A stretch of 64,000 nt of DNA from Podospora pseudocomata (Eukaryota > Ascomycota > Sordariomycetes > Sordariales > Podosporaceae). A model generated the notes under the pieces. The model saw nothing but the letters and a program-made list of their open reading frames with translations. It was not told the DNA's origin and ran no database searches. Positions 1 to 12,035 of this stretch are shown here, one piece after another. The translations under genes were made by a program, and so were the position numbers. The stretch covers positions 186,001 to 250,000 of the forward strand of contig NW_026946366.1 in the NCBI RefSeq assembly GCF_035222375.1, in the 5' to 3' direction. Each line of letters opens with the position of its first letter. The stretch's first letter is position 1.

Positions 1-1
1 T

Positions 2-445
2 CGCCGTGGCGAGCTCATCGTTACCGAGGACGGGCTCGATCTCCCTCTCCCTGAGGACTTCCTCCAGCAAGCCCAGGACGGCCTCTTGACCCGCGAGCTT
101 GAGGATGCCTTTATTGAAAAGTACGTTGGCGAGATGCTGGGAGCGATGCAGTGGGGCAAGGCTCATGGCAGGACGACATTCATCACGGGGGAGGAGCGGA
201 TGAACCTGTTCACCGCGATGGGGGTGGCGGGTGAGAACGGCAGGGCTTTGGAGCTGGAGGATGTGGATGTCAAGGATTTGCTTGAGACGGGCAGGATTGT
301 CGTGGAGAGGTCGGCCCTGAAGGAGATGATCAAGCGGCATAGGAGTGATCTGGTGACGAGCATTTTCCTGCCTGGCCAGAAGAACACCAAGGAGACAACA
401 ATGGGCACTGTTGTTTACCCGTCTAGCAAGGTTTCATATGCCTAG
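2..445 (+). CDS. C-terminal part of an unrecognised protein (5' end outside window)
   Basis: The reading frame is open from base 2 and stops at the TAG at 443-445, giving about 147 C-terminal residues. The TTG at 86 is only an internal leucine and not a start, because the frame continues upstream without a stop (RRGELIVTEDGLDLPLPEDF...). The sequence is soluble and charged, with helical-looking stretches such as ELEDAFIEKYVGEMLGAM and a basic segment around ALKEMIKRHRSDLV, and no membrane segment. It ends in VVYPSSKVSYA. I do not recognise the family. Composition and codon use are those of a real fungal exon. Whether there are introns further upstream cannot be seen. Confidence 0.65.
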   Translation, partial: RRGELIVTEDGLDLPLPEDFLQQAQDGLLTRELEDAFIEKYVGEMLGAMQWGKAHGRTTFITGEERMNLFTAMGVAGENGRALELEDVDVKDLLETGRIVVERSALKEMIKRHRSDLVTSIFLPGQKNTKETTMGTVVYPSSKVSYA

Positions 446-2729
446 TTCAGAGTTGATGGAGGCCCTGGTTTGTATTATACACTAAAAGAAACACTGCTGG
501 ATTAGGGGCAGTTGTTGTATGTAAATTGTTACTATTTGGAAGCCATGTACTATTTGGTTTGTCGTTTGTGCTTCTTTTGGGCTCCTGCTTGTATAACCTC
601 AGATAGATGCTGCAGAGGGTGCTCAAGGACTTTGTGGCACTGTCAGATGACTCCTGCCATGAGGATTGCTGCCAGTGCCCAACAACTGCCTTGTGTGGGT
701 GGTGAGTGCGTATTGACAAGCCACAATCAATGTCATCGCCGATTTTCACAGTGCCAGCTGTGGAGCAGCAGTCAGGAGCAGGCAGAGCGCCCCGCTTTTT
801 CATGTGCGAATTTGCAGGCGTGCACAGACCAATCCCCTTGTGTATATAACTTCGCCCGCCCTCCCATCAACTTCCTTCCCTTCTTCTTTTTTTTTCTCCA
901 TCCAAGTGCAGGGGTTTTACGCGTATCAGTGAGGATTCGTCCGAGATCGCGTTTTTGCTAGTTGAAAACTACATACCTGACCGCTCTTGTTGGGACTCGT
1001 TCCTGGCAGGGAATTTTTGGAATTACCAACTTCTTCAGCTTTGGAGAGAAATTCTGGTCTTGTTTTTCATTGCCAACGCTTGCTTGGTTCGAGCGTGGCA
1101 AGGAAGAGCGGCGATTGGATTGTGGGAGGGGGATTACAACGAATCGAACACGACTTGTCTAACAGCGACTTTTTGATTTTGGCGCTGCGATGGGAGGGTC
1201 GTCTTTTTTGGGTTGACCAGTCTGTGATGGTCACGACTTTGATGAGAGGGGCTGTGCTTGGACAACTTCGAAACATTGGTCTCTGACGCGGTCGCCCGGG
1301 CGGTCACTGAGTCGAGAGGGAAGAGTCGCACGACGTGTCAGAGTTGGGCCGGCTCGTGATGCAACAGTGCTTTTGAGTTTTGAGCGTGTTCAACAAAGTT
1401 TGATATGGGTGGTGGAGTTGTGGATTGCTGGCGTTTGATAATATCGAAATTTGGCCGCGCCATGAGTTGTCGCTCGTGGGCTGGTTATCATCACCCGCCA
1501 GCACTGCTCTCCAGATTTGTCAGCCCATCTCACGCACTGTGTAACCCCCCATATTCGTGACTCTCTCTCTATTCCAACAACCCTGCTGTAAATCATCGAG
1601 AATAGTAGTGATAATGAGCATCTTGACAATGACATAAATGGGATATAGCCAAATGACGTCGTGCTACATGCTGAGGATATGCAACGGCGATCGCTTCAGC
1701 CCAGCGGTCTGGACAGTGAGGTTTTAGGTTCGTAGGTTTGTGGCACATCAGCCCGATTTCTTCAGGGCGGTCCAAGGCGGCCGCCGCTTGTTGCCTGGGT
1801 GGGTGGTGTGGAGGACAACGTCCGATGGACCAACCGATCAACAGAAACGCCGGCTCCTTAGTGTGACTCTTTATCAATCACACGGAATTCTCGGAGTCAG
1901 AGAGAGAACTGAATAGCGTCTTATAACGATATAATAACTGAATGGATAATGGCAATGGTATCTCCTCAATTCATCGAAGATGGAAATTGATAATGGACAT
2001 CCGGCGGCGGGCAGCGGGCCGTCGAGATCAAATCGCCAAAAGGCTGGATGGAAAGCAGGCACCCGATTGGCTGGCGCGCGAGGGTTGCGCGACCAGTTCA
2101 GGGAGAGTGGGCTCGTGTGGGTTAGAGTGGGGCGCGTGGCAGAAAGAGACTTCCGCACTGTCCAGTTCTGGGAGCGGCCAAGTGACCGAACGGCTTCTAC
2201 CAAGGAAGGCGAGCACCGCAGCACCTCCTCTCCTCCATCATCATCCATCAAACCTCACAACCGCCCATCGCCCAACCGCCTCATTCAATCGCCCAGAGCC
2301 CCAGAAGAGGCCCGCGACCGCCGAAAAACACCGATTCCCGTCATATAGAACGGTCTGAAAGCATTCACCGGCCCGAAATCCGATTTTTCGAGTCCGCCGC
2401 TGCAGCAGGAGGAGTGCATGTTGCTGGATTGAGGTTCTGCGAAGCCGTCGTCGGCGCTTTCGCGCGACTCGCCCACAACAACCTCCTCCCCCGCCCCAGG
2501 CCCTTCCCGCATCGCATCTCCGACTTTTCCATCGAGCGAAGCGGTCTATCATCCCCAGGCCGCCATCTTCTTTGCGAATCCGATACCGACCGCTTGTTTG
2601 TGGTTCAATTTTTTTTCTTTGTCCGTGTCGCCACTCCGCTCGGGTGACGGTCGCGCCAAGGATTTTCTCTCGGTCACCCTTACCATCCCGACCACATCGC
2701 ATCATCTCGCCATTGTCGGTCGGTCCATC
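446..2729. other. Intergenic region, upstream of MED19
   Basis: About 2.3 kb between the stop of the first gene and the MED19 start. Small open frames on both strands (for example around 1874-2251 on the minus strand) have no recognisable motif and poor coding composition. The last 400 bases are rich in CCGCC, CCATC and pyrimidine runs (a T-rich tract near 2608-2620), as expected for a fungal promoter and 5' leader. Nothing else is evident. Confidence 0.5.
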
Positions 2730-3910
2730 ATGTCCTTCCACCCTCAGACTCCGCAAAGCCCCTCGCAATTCTCTCCTGGCACGAGCGACCAGAATATGAG
2801 CATGAGCAGCTCCATGACCTCCATCACGACCGCTCTGCCGACTCCTGCCCACAGCGTAAACGGAAGCACATTACCCACCGACGCCTCCCAGGACGTCGTC
2901 ATGGGCGGAGACTCCCCCCACAAGCGCAAGCGAGCCTTTGACGATCTCGGCGATAGACAGCAGAAGAAGGTGCACAGCGAGGGCCGCAAACTTGGTATTG
3001 ATGACCTGCACCTTGATGTGGGCGAGAAATACCTCCTTTGCAGAACTCGTAAGGCTCCCTTGAAACTCAGTGATGAATGCGGTGGTTTCTTGGTGACTAC
3101 TGCTTTTTGTTCAAAGACTTGGTTAACACGTGCTCTTTCTAGCCCATCCTACGCCGCGCCCGCATGTGTCGGAAGATCTCTTTGAGCTCTACGGCTTGGG
3201 ACCTCTTGCCGACTCGGTAGCCCGCGTGCTTCCGAACGGTGAGAAGAATGCGATCAGGAAGACGTACAAGGGTTTCATCAAGAAGCTCGGCGTTCAAGGC
3301 CACTTCGACTCGGTCAAGCAAGATCCCCACCGCGAGGATAGCATGCTCTGGTTGATGCAGGTGCCCGAGGATGTTTGGGATGCAAGATACGTCAGGGGCA
3401 AGGATATTCACCACGGATTCAACCCCGAGGTCAAGAGCAAGCTGATGCGTGCTACCACTATGAGCAAGGGTGTCGTTCCCAAGAGTGTCTGGGACAGCTC
3501 GGTCTTGGGCGAGATTGGCCCCGGCAAGGGCGACAGAGCCATGTCTTCTGCCAGACCTACCGCACCCAACACCCCGCTCAACCTTGGAGGGTCTCAACAG
3601 CCTCGTATCAAGGTTGGCACTCCGGTCGCTGCCCAGGATAGGGCCAAGCGTGCCGTCAAGAAGAGAAGCTACGGTGACAGCAGCTTCGAAGGCTACGGCG
3701 AAGGCTTTCCAGACGATGACACAGGCGCTGCGTCAGGCTACTCTACTGGAGAGGGTGATATGGCGTCTGGGAACAAGCGCAGAAAAAAGGTGCTTCTTCA
3801 TGGCTGATCTCGAGCATCGGGGACATCTTTTACTGACACATGAACAGACCCATGGAGTCTCACAGGCCCATCCTCAAGCCCGGCAACCGGTCTATGGCGC
3901 TGGAACTTAG
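2730..3910 (+). CDS. MED19: Mediator of RNA polymerase II transcription subunit 19 (Rox3 family)
   Basis: Head-module subunit of the nuclear Mediator complex, linking transcription factors to RNA polymerase II. Proposed exons: 2730-3048, 3143-3789 and 3848-3910; phases join correctly and the product is 342 aa. Fungal Med19 hallmarks are visible: a start of [17 protein letters not shown], an [14 protein letters not shown] motif, [25 protein letters not shown] at the end of exon 1, and the conserved core [20 protein letters not shown] followed by [20 protein letters not shown] basic cluster GNKRRKK ends exon 2. The final exon is uncertain: acceptor 3846-3847 gives a 20-residue end finishing ...QPVYGAGT, whereas an alternative acceptor at 3909-3910 gives a 43-residue basic end stopping at 4042. 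The ATG is chosen because family similarity starts exactly there; the same frame extends upstream without conserved sequence. Confidence 0.9.
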
Positions 3911-5694
3911 GAGTCTCCAGCTGCTGAGTCCAGCCAGCCGCCGCCCGAGCGTGTCACCAAGTCGCAGACTGCTACCAAAAAGCAAACTGCAAACGGTGGT
4001 GCCAAAGCACAGGGACGAGGACGCCGGCCACGTGCCGATTAGAAAAGCCACACCTACCAGTGTTCAGGGTGATACCTGGTGTACCGGTTGACGATGACCT
4101 TGGCTCGCCCGCGACGCATCATACAATGTTTTGCCTTGTCTTGCCTCTTTGCGCGGAGAGTTGACAACCGAGACGAAAAGACGGTCACAGCTTTTGGAGC
4201 CTTTTCTTTGCAACGAATGTGGTCGGCAGCAACAGCGATTGGTATCGACCCGCGTACTTGAGACGCTAGCTGCATAGTTGATGAGTACGGCATCGATTTG
4301 ATCAAAACATACCCATCAACTTGAATTTCCGGTATCCGTCAGTCTATACGGCCTTGTCTCAATCGCAATCAACGGATCCTTTCGCGTTTGTTGGATGGCT
4401 TTCGTTGTCGAGCAGAGGGCATTGGCTTTGTGGGTTCACCACAATCGTGGGCTAACATCGAGGGCATCATCGGGGGACACAAGAAACACTGATATTTTGC
4501 ATTTTGCAAATTTGATTTTTCAGCAAGGCGTTGGGGTTTAAGGTTCTGTCTTTTTATTTTACATTTAATTTGATATTCCCCGGGGGAGGGAACAACACAA
4601 AACAACAAACAAACAAGCTTTATACCGTTTGGGGGACCAGGGTTACTTGAGGCATTTCATCGTTCTTGACATTTGGCGAGGTGGGGGCGGGGGAAACGTT
4701 CACAAAGATCATACCAAGGACATGAGAAACATGATGAGAGGGTACATTGGCGGGCTTTGATTATTCTGACGCGCGCGAGGTTCTATATTATTGTTTTTCT
4801 TTGCTGAGGGGCAGCAGGACAGGGGACCTACATGACCAACCGAGGACCGAGGCCGGGATCATAAGGAAACGGGTTTATGAAAAGGGGGTTTAGAGAGGGT
4901 TGACCGGCTGGCTTCTTCTTTTTTTATGAGAGGAATTTTGATATCGCAGGGGGTGGTGGGTGAGTTTCCTGGTCTATATGGTCTGTGGTTTTGGGGTTGG
5001 TGAGGTTGCTGCTTTTGTCTTCCGGGGGAAGGCAAGATGATGTGGTGGGGAGTAGGGAGAGATGGTGGTGAGGTTAGGTGATGATGGGGTGTGAGAAGGA
5101 GGGAGTGGAAAAGCGATAATAAAGCAGCGTTTGCTATCTTATATCCTGTGTGCCGTGATGTGATTGTGATGTGCGTTGTTCCTCCCTCCAGATGGGCTGT
5201 TCAGTTTGATGAACCTTTTTGTTGCTACCAGGTATTGTCTAGAAAGCCACATTTGGTGCAATTGGATGGGTGGCCTTACGAATGTCCGTCAGGATGTCCC
5301 CTTTTTCTTTCTGCGGCTGCAGTTGATAGGTAGTCCTTGGTGATGACGGTTGTGGTCTACCCAGTTGCATGCGCGTCGGGAGAGATATTTATATTTCCTG
5401 CTGGCCAGGCCGGTGGTGATTCACACCATCCGAGTCATTAGTTGTTGAGCGATAGGCGTTTACGCCATCTGTTCGTGTTCTTACCGAGTACCAGTTGAGC
5501 ACAACTCAGACGACCATGGTTTTAGTCACGCCTTCATTCAGCCACACCAAAGGTTACCACAACCCATGTCTAGGGTCGGGAGCCAACAAGTCCCGGTTAG
5601 GGGGGGGGAGGGCGTAGTCTTGCAGGTAAGATTACCATCACTCGTTCTCTGTCTTTTGTAGGTACCAACCAAAGATTACACATTACAACAAAAT
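3911..5694. other. Convergent intergenic region between MED19 and a hydrolase gene
   Basis: Three-prime flanks of two converging genes. Bases 3911-4042 may be an alternative MED19 last exon. The remainder holds G-rich and T-rich low-complexity DNA (G runs near 4680-4700 and 4860-5080) and no open frame with recognisable similarity. Confidence 0.5.
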
Positions 5695-7775
5695 CTAATC
5701 CAAATCCTCGCCCTCCTCCCCCAAAACAACCCTCCTCGTCCCATCCTCCCTCACCCAACCAGCCACCATCTCCCCCACATCCCCCACCAGCAGCTCATAA
5801 TGCGGCGCCGTGTCAAAAAACAGTCCACAATGAGCCCCCACCTCGTCCACATCCCGCATGTAGACCTGAACCCAGCACTTGTCATCCCGTTCCCTAGGCA
5901 AAAGGCAGAATTTCCCGAGCCGTTTCTTCCCACCTGCTTCTTCATCATCTTCTTCTTGTTGATCCAAAGAGGAGGTTTTGTGGAGTTTATTCCTCTGCTG
6001 ACGGTCCTGCTCCTTTTGGCGTAGTCTCTCTTCCTTTTCTCGGGCTTTCGCCTCGGCTTTGGCTTGCTTTTCCGCCTCTTTGGCTTTTTGGGCTCGGAGC
6101 TTTTCTTCTTCTTTGGATTTTTGAGCAATGGCCTTCTCCCGGGCTTTTATGGCTCTGGACCGGGATTTGACCGCTTCTTCGTATGTCTTTTTGGTCTGCT
6201 TGTAAACCTTTTCTGCTTGTTTGCGGGTTTCTTTGTCGGGGAGGGAATCAAGATCCGGGGGGGTAGGTGGGGTTGGTTCATCTGGGATGGGGGGGAGGGT
6301 GTCATCTTCTGGTGGAGATGGTGGTGGCTGGGTTGGTTCTGGTGGTGTCGGGGAGGAAGATTCCTCTTTTAGCGGTTCTTCCTCCAGGGGTTCTTCTTCA
6401 GGTATTGGTGTTGGGTCCAGGAACTGAAGAATCTCTGCAGCTCTGCCTGCCTCGCTGTGGTCTTCTATCGAAATCCTGGGGGTGGACACCCCTGATTGTA
6501 TCGGTGACGAGGTTGACGGTTTGAGAAGGCCATTGTCGGGGGTGCCGGGTTTTCGTGGCTTCTTTGGGATGCCGGTGGAGACGGTGTAGTAGTTTACGAA
6601 TCTGACTCTGGGGCCGAGTTCGGGGTGGGCTATGTCGTCAATGTCTTCTAGTTGACGGAGTCTTTTGTACCTGGTCTTTAGGCCGTTCCAATCGGCGAGG
6701 CAGCCGCCGAATTCAAGATGAGAGACGATGTGGCTGGCTGCTGCTTCAAAGAGGTTCTCTTGCTTGTGTTTTTGGGCAAAGTGGGCTATGTTCTTGATCC
6801 AGCCGCGATCGATGAAGGCGACGTCGTTGAAGAAGGTTGGGTTGTAGGTTGGGTCCGGTTCTGGGGCTGCAGGTGGAGATGGGAAGGGATATTGTCCGAG
6901 TGTAGGGGAAGGTGCCCCTGAGGGAGGCCGGATTTGCTCGTAGATTGAGGCATCGGGAGATAGACGACCTGATGGTGATGGTGCAATATCCCTGGGTATC
7001 ACTGAGTCTGAAGATGGCCTATCCAGTGCTGTAGGGGGTGGAGGTGAGGGCCTGAAGAGACTGGCGATGCCGGATACAACGATACCAGGGTGAAGGCCCA
7101 GTAAGGGAGCGTCGAGAGAAATGCTCCCTAGGATCCGGTGACGGAAAGGAGGTCCTCCGCTTGGTGGTGCGTCATGTCTTGGCTAGTGGGGGTTGATGTT
7201 AGCTCAAGACCTTGCCTCAGTAGAACATATTCACAACAGCGGCCGCCCCCAATACAGACCGCCGTGGCTGCTTATTTTGTTATAGACAAACTTACCAACA
7301 AGACAATATCGGCAGCCAAAAGCCCTCCCATGGAATGCCCTACCAATACCACGTCGGTGGTGGGCGATTCATGAGGCATCAGCCACTTGCTGAAGTTCTC
7401 GCAGGCCACCTCGATAGACTTGTATGTCTTGTACCGGGGGTAGATCTTGGTGTGAATGACATGAGTCTCGGCCAGTGCCTCCTTGAGAAAAGCATGCACG
7501 TGTGCGGGAAACGAGCGGAATGACGAATCGTTGCCCATGAAGCCGTGGATGTAGATGACCAGCAACTTGCGCCTCCTTGGTTGGCCATGCTCCTCCATAC
7601 TCAACCCCGCCGTCGAGGACACCAATGACTGTGTCGAAGACATGCGGGGATCGCGGACCAGACCCGGACCAGATGGCCATGTTGGCAACCTGTAGGGATC
7701 AGACGCACCTGGCAGCTGGAGGGTTGAGTGCACAGACGGTGGTGGTGATAGGTTCGAGCTTGTGGTTGATGGCAT
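5695..7775 (-). CDS. Alpha/beta-hydrolase (putative serine esterase/lipase, DUF676-like)
   Basis: Two exons on the minus strand: 7775-7296 and 7182-5695, with a GTAAGT donor and ACTAG acceptor joined in phase 0, give 655 aa. Residues about 70-230 form the hydrolase core: LLVIYIHGFMGND (oxyanion strand-loop) and VVLVGHSMGGLLAADIVLL, the nucleophile elbow with Ser148. After the splice the frame continues RHRILGSISLDAPLLGLHPGIVVSG, typical of fungal members. The middle is disordered and Pro/Glu/Ser-rich, followed by a long Lys/Glu-rich helical stretch (about residues 480-590) and a short conserved C-terminal module around WVQVYMRDVDEVGAHCGLFFDTAPHYE. No signal peptide is seen, so a cytosolic enzyme is inferred. 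Substrate unknown. Confidence 0.82.
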
Positions 7776-8162
7776 GACGTCAGAAACGCTAGACTAGTTG
7801 AATTTGACGATATGTTAAGATCTGATAAACTACACAAAATCTCGGGTAAGACAGAACAAGATGTCTCTGTTCAACGACAGCAAAAACGTGGCTCTACAAA
7901 CATGCCAAAATGAGGCTGTGTTCCTGACTGGAGCTTCAAAAGATGTATGCGGTGGTGGTTGGGTGGCAGGTGGAGTGCAGTGCAGTGCAGTGTGAGTGCC
8001 CAAGAGGTGAAGTTGAAAGCAGAGCAGTTGGAGCTAACGCAGGTTACCCAAAGCCCCCTCTTCTTCGTCCGATGTTGCGCTACGCTGCGTATCTTCCGGT
8101 ACCCGTGATTCCTCCGAGTCGGCTCGGGCTGCCCTACCCTACCATGCCTACCCAATATCGAA

Positions 8163-8185
8163 GGGGAGGGCAGGGAAGGGTAGGG
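8163..8185 (+). other. Potential G-quadruplex motif
   Basis: Five runs of three or four guanines separated by one or two bases lie in 23 nt. This fits the standard four-run G-quadruplex pattern with short loops. It sits in the divergent intergenic region, about 390 bp upstream of the hydrolase start and 980 bp upstream of the membrane-protein start. Confidence 0.6.
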
Positions 8186-8500
8186 AACGGAGGTTTATTT
8201 TGAAACGATCGATGGAGCCAACGAGTGTCAACTATGGAGTCGTGGAAGCGCCGATATCTGTTCATGATACAGAGTATCGGAGACAGTTCTCGTCCCCATA
8301 TGGTCACCGCCGACACGAGAGACATGGCAGGCCCTGTTCCCGTTTGGTGTAACGTCTTGACTTGGCCGTTCCCCAAATGAAGCTCGTGTTCTTCTGGTGT
8401 CGATAGGCAGAGGGCAATTCTGGCCCCAAGAATGCATATCGAAAGAGTGGGCCAATGGGGGGGTGGACACGCGCAATCCCGCAGGGCAGAGCCATCTGTG

Positions 8501-8510
8501 ATTGGCCAAT
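8501..8510. promoter_or_regulatory. Palindromic CCAAT element
   Basis: ATTGGCCAAT is a perfect palindrome presenting a CCAAT pentamer on each strand. Another CCAAT lies 45 bp upstream at 8452-8456. CCAAT is the known target of the fungal HAP/CBC complex. Binding here is an inference from sequence only. Confidence 0.45.
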
Positions 8511-9161
8511 GGGCGTCGGGGGTGCTGAAGAAGAGCCAACCCTCTGTGGGAAGCGAGATTGCAGAACAGGCTCAGGCTTGATGCCCACCGCCAGCGCTGG
8601 GCTGTTTCTTCAACGGCCAGCAGCAATTTTAATTACTGACGGGAGGATCCTATATCCACGTCGGCGCCCTTGCTTGGTGTTTATTGCCCTTTCCGATCTC
8701 TCTCTTTTTCTTTTTTTCTTCTTTTTTCCCCTCCTCTTTGCAGTCCAGTACAGTCCCAGGAGCACCAGATCCCGCCCCAAACACAGGACAGCGACACACC
8801 CAACACAACGCAGCGCGGAAGCCCCCCATGGAGGAGATTGCCAGGAGAGGACAACGAACCTAAGAAAAGGTGTCGACACAAACTCACGATGGAATGATAG
8901 CGACCATGACTATGACAAGTCAACTGCACCGAATCACGCAGCACCACATCCATTACGAGCTGCGGCAATCCAACGCAGCACCGCCAACCCATCGAATACG
9001 GGATTCCTCCTGCTAGGGCCCTGCCAGGCGAACACCAATACGGGTCCCGTACCGACTACCGATCACCGAGACACGCCCAACACTCCTTTTTGGGCAACGA
9101 ATAGCTGCCGTCACTCGTTTTTTCCCACTTTTTTCCCAGTTGCGCTGCCTACGCAAGCGCC

Positions 9162-10747
9162 ATGACTAACCACAACCAAGCCGCTGGTGGCCCCGGGTCT
9201 TCACTCTTTCAGGCCCGCCGCACCCGCCACGATCACGCTCACAGCAACCACTCTCCCATCCTCCTCAACCATCACAACCAGCACCGACACCTGCACCGGG
9301 AGTTCTCTCAATCGCTCGAGAACCCCCAACAACCACAACCGAACCACCACGCTCGTTCCCCCTCCGATGCGAAACTGCAGCCGCGCCAGGTCGTTGTCGT
9401 CCAAACTGTTTCTGTCGTTCAATACGTCGATGCTACAGGCGCACTCGTTAGCCTTTCGACCCTTCGCTCGGATCCCGTCGCACCGTCGCCCATAGACACC
9501 CTCCCGGCAGCCGTCACTGCTGGCCTCACCACGCCCGACGACCTATTGCCCAGCGTGTCTCTCCCCGACCCGACGCTCGATCCCAGCCAGGATGGCACGC
9601 CGACGCCCACGCCTCCGGCCGTGACCGAGCCCGAGTTCTCATCTTCCTTCCAGTCAACGTCCGTCGAGACGCTGACGTCCACTCCTTCTGGCATAACGCC
9701 ACCATTTCCCATATTGTCCTCGGGGAACTTCAACTCCTCGTCTAGTGCGTCTTGGATCTTTGCTCCTGTCCATGTTGACCTCAACTAACACCATGACCAG
9801 CGCGCCTACCGCCCACAATCTTTACAAACAGCACACTACCAGCGCTCTTTTCAAACTCCACCAGGACCTCGACGTCCTTCTTTCGTTCAACAACTTCATC
9901 TTCTTCTTTTACCAAGAGCAGCACCAGCTCGCGCACTCGACTGACTTCGACCACAACCTCGTCTGCCCCAACAGTAGTGATCAACGGGTTCGGCGATGAT
10001 GCCGGCGGCGTAAGAGGCATCCCGGCACCGCAACCTACGGCCGACGACACTGGGTCTGATCCTGGCCCTGGACTGACCCCCGAGGCCAGAAACGCCGTGG
10101 TCGGTGGAGTGGTGGGCAGTGTTGCTGGTATCGCCATTGTGGCTTTGGTCTTGATGTTTTTCCTCAAGTGGAGGAAACAGCAGGGGCGAGGAATCATGCT
10201 GCTTGGGGATGGAGACAGCACAATTCGCGGCAGAGGTCTCGGATCCGGTCCATCATCTGGGCCCAGCGGAGGCGCAGGAAGAATGTCGCAGATCAGGTTC
10301 CCATTCGCCGTTCCATCCGCACTTGCCAAGCTAAACGGAAACCGAGCCATCGAGGCGCCACCGGCCGAACCACAAGAGAAGGGATTTTATCGCGTTTCTG
10401 GGAGGAAGTTGGTATCCGTCTTGGAGTCGGGGGGGGATGGATGGTCCGATCCGGATCCCCGCAACAGCATCGGCACGTCTTACTACAGGGACTCACAGGC
10501 CTTCCTCGAAAGTTCGAACCTCCCTCCTTTGCAACTAGGCTCACCGATGCGACCCGAAAGCGGTGTTATCGTTTACCACGACGGCCCAGCACGAACGCCA
10601 ATTGAGGAGCACTCGCCTATGCCGGGCGGTCAACGTCGTTCCGCATTTCCCAATCTGCTCCAGGTCCAGGATCCCGTCGGTCGAAGTATCAACGTACAAC
10701 ACGCCGGATCTCGCGTCTCACAATCTCGATTCACCGAAGATTCATAG
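9162..10747 (+). CDS. Ser/Thr-rich single-pass membrane protein
   Basis: Exons 9162-9744 and 9801-10747 join across a 56-nt intron (GTGCGT donor, CAG acceptor, phase 1) to give 509 aa. The N-terminal half includes RQVVVVQTVSVVQYVDATGA and a Pro/Thr/Ser-rich stretch. Exon 2 begins with a mucin-like run (TNSTLPALFSNSTRTSTSF and many more Ser/Thr). A single membrane segment, NAVVGGVVGSVAGIAIVALV, is followed by a basic KWRKQQGRG stop-transfer and a disordered tail of about 190 residues. This architecture resembles fungal wall-stress sensors of the Mid2/Wsc kind, although no WSC cysteine domain is present. No convincing signal peptide follows the chosen ATG, so the true start, or an upstream exon, is unsure. 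Confidence 0.62.
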
Positions 10748-12035
10748 CGTCTGAAAACAATAGCGCCTGAAAGCATAGCGTCTGAAAGCACCTGCGCTCA
10801 TCTACAGCGTAACACTTGTACATGCCCGCACACACCTACACCTATTCAATAATGCCTGGGTTTACCACTGGCGTCAGAGGGTTTGAGAGACAATACTCAT
10901 ATTTTTTTTTCTTTCTAGAAGAGCGAGTTATCTTTGGCTTGTTAGTCTAGCCCCATTTTTCGATACCTTTTTGCTTGTCATCTTTTTGGATATACCAGAA
11001 ACTATTTTTTGCGATTTTCCGGTCAGACACAGACAGCCGCAGGACCTCTTTTTGCATGGATATACATTATTTGGGATGCGAGGTCTTGGGGGGCTGTGGG
11101 GTGCTGGTTTTGGAAATGTATTGGTTGCTTTTGTTTGGCTCGACTGGGAAGATGGAAATCAACTAGTCGCGTGGAACAGAAGATTTTTGGACTTGGAGGG
11201 TTATAAAAGAGATCGAAGAAGGAGAGCAAGCAGATGCGTACGGGGGGTCTTTTATGTGTGTGTGTGTGTGTGGAAAACTTTTTTGTTGTATATATTGGGG
11301 CCTTTTTTATTTTGGCATGTTATTTGAATGTAGATGTTGAATGTGTTTACTTGTGGTGTCTTATGTCTAACTGGGGATTGAGCTTACTTACGTACACTTC
11401 CTCAATACTGCCACGCTTGTGGAAACATATACAATTGCAACTTGGACAATCGCAATTCAAGTTTCTAGCTTCAAACAGACAAGCAAGGCCGGCGCTTGAG
11501 TCTTGAAACTGGCCAAGACTTGCCCTTCCAATAGGTATCTGTAGTGCAAACACCCATCGTTGTTCTCAGATAGATAAAACCAGTATCATACCTACTCTCA
11601 ACCTGCCAGAGGTGTAACTTTGTTCTACCTGGCAGCTTATTTTCTACCAAGACAGTTTCTTGAAAGATGTTGGAAAACGTGCTTGACGAGCTTCCAAATC
11701 CCAGCCGTGACAAGTAACCATTATCCTGCCACAAAATCACTCTACAACTCTCAAAATACGCACCAAGAAAAAGATACAAACAACACTTGAAAATCAAAGC
11801 TTAGACAAGGTCCAATCGTCACACAAAGTCACCTCAACCAAAGCACAGATAAAAGAAACAAACATCATGTATCACACCTCCACCCCATCCTATCTCAACT
11901 AGCTTGCTATACAAACGTTTCCTCTACCTATACAACTCCCCCCTGCCTCTTTCATCAGAATAAAACCTATCCCACTCCCCTGAATAATATCCACCTCCCC
12001 TACTCTAACCGTCATGATATCCATGACCACCCCGT
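10748..12035. other. Convergent intergenic region
   Basis: Three-prime flanks of two converging genes. A short (TG)n run lies near 11254-11271. The sequence is AT-richer than the flanking genes, and no convincing coding region or RNA gene was seen. Confidence 0.5.

Larger units (their letters stand above)
7776..9161. other. Divergent promoter region
   Basis: About 1.4 kb between two divergently transcribed genes. It contains a short GCAGT iteration near 7976-7992, a guanine-run cluster (8163-8185), CCAAT elements (8452-8456 and 8501-8510) and a long pyrimidine tract near 8690-8745, which is usual just upstream of fungal transcription starts. No gene is recognised. Confidence 0.5.

Noticed and set aside
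3908-3910. Programmed stop-codon readthrough in MED19
   Set aside because: The open frame after the TAG is better explained by an alternative acceptor that ends in the same TAG; the stop lacks a known readthrough context.
8455-9165. Plus-strand 236-codon frame with a hydrophobic stretch upstream of the Ser/Thr-rich membrane protein
   Set aside because: The hydrophobic run is a pyrimidine tract read as Phe/Leu; no in-phase splice to the membrane protein was found that gave a signal peptide.
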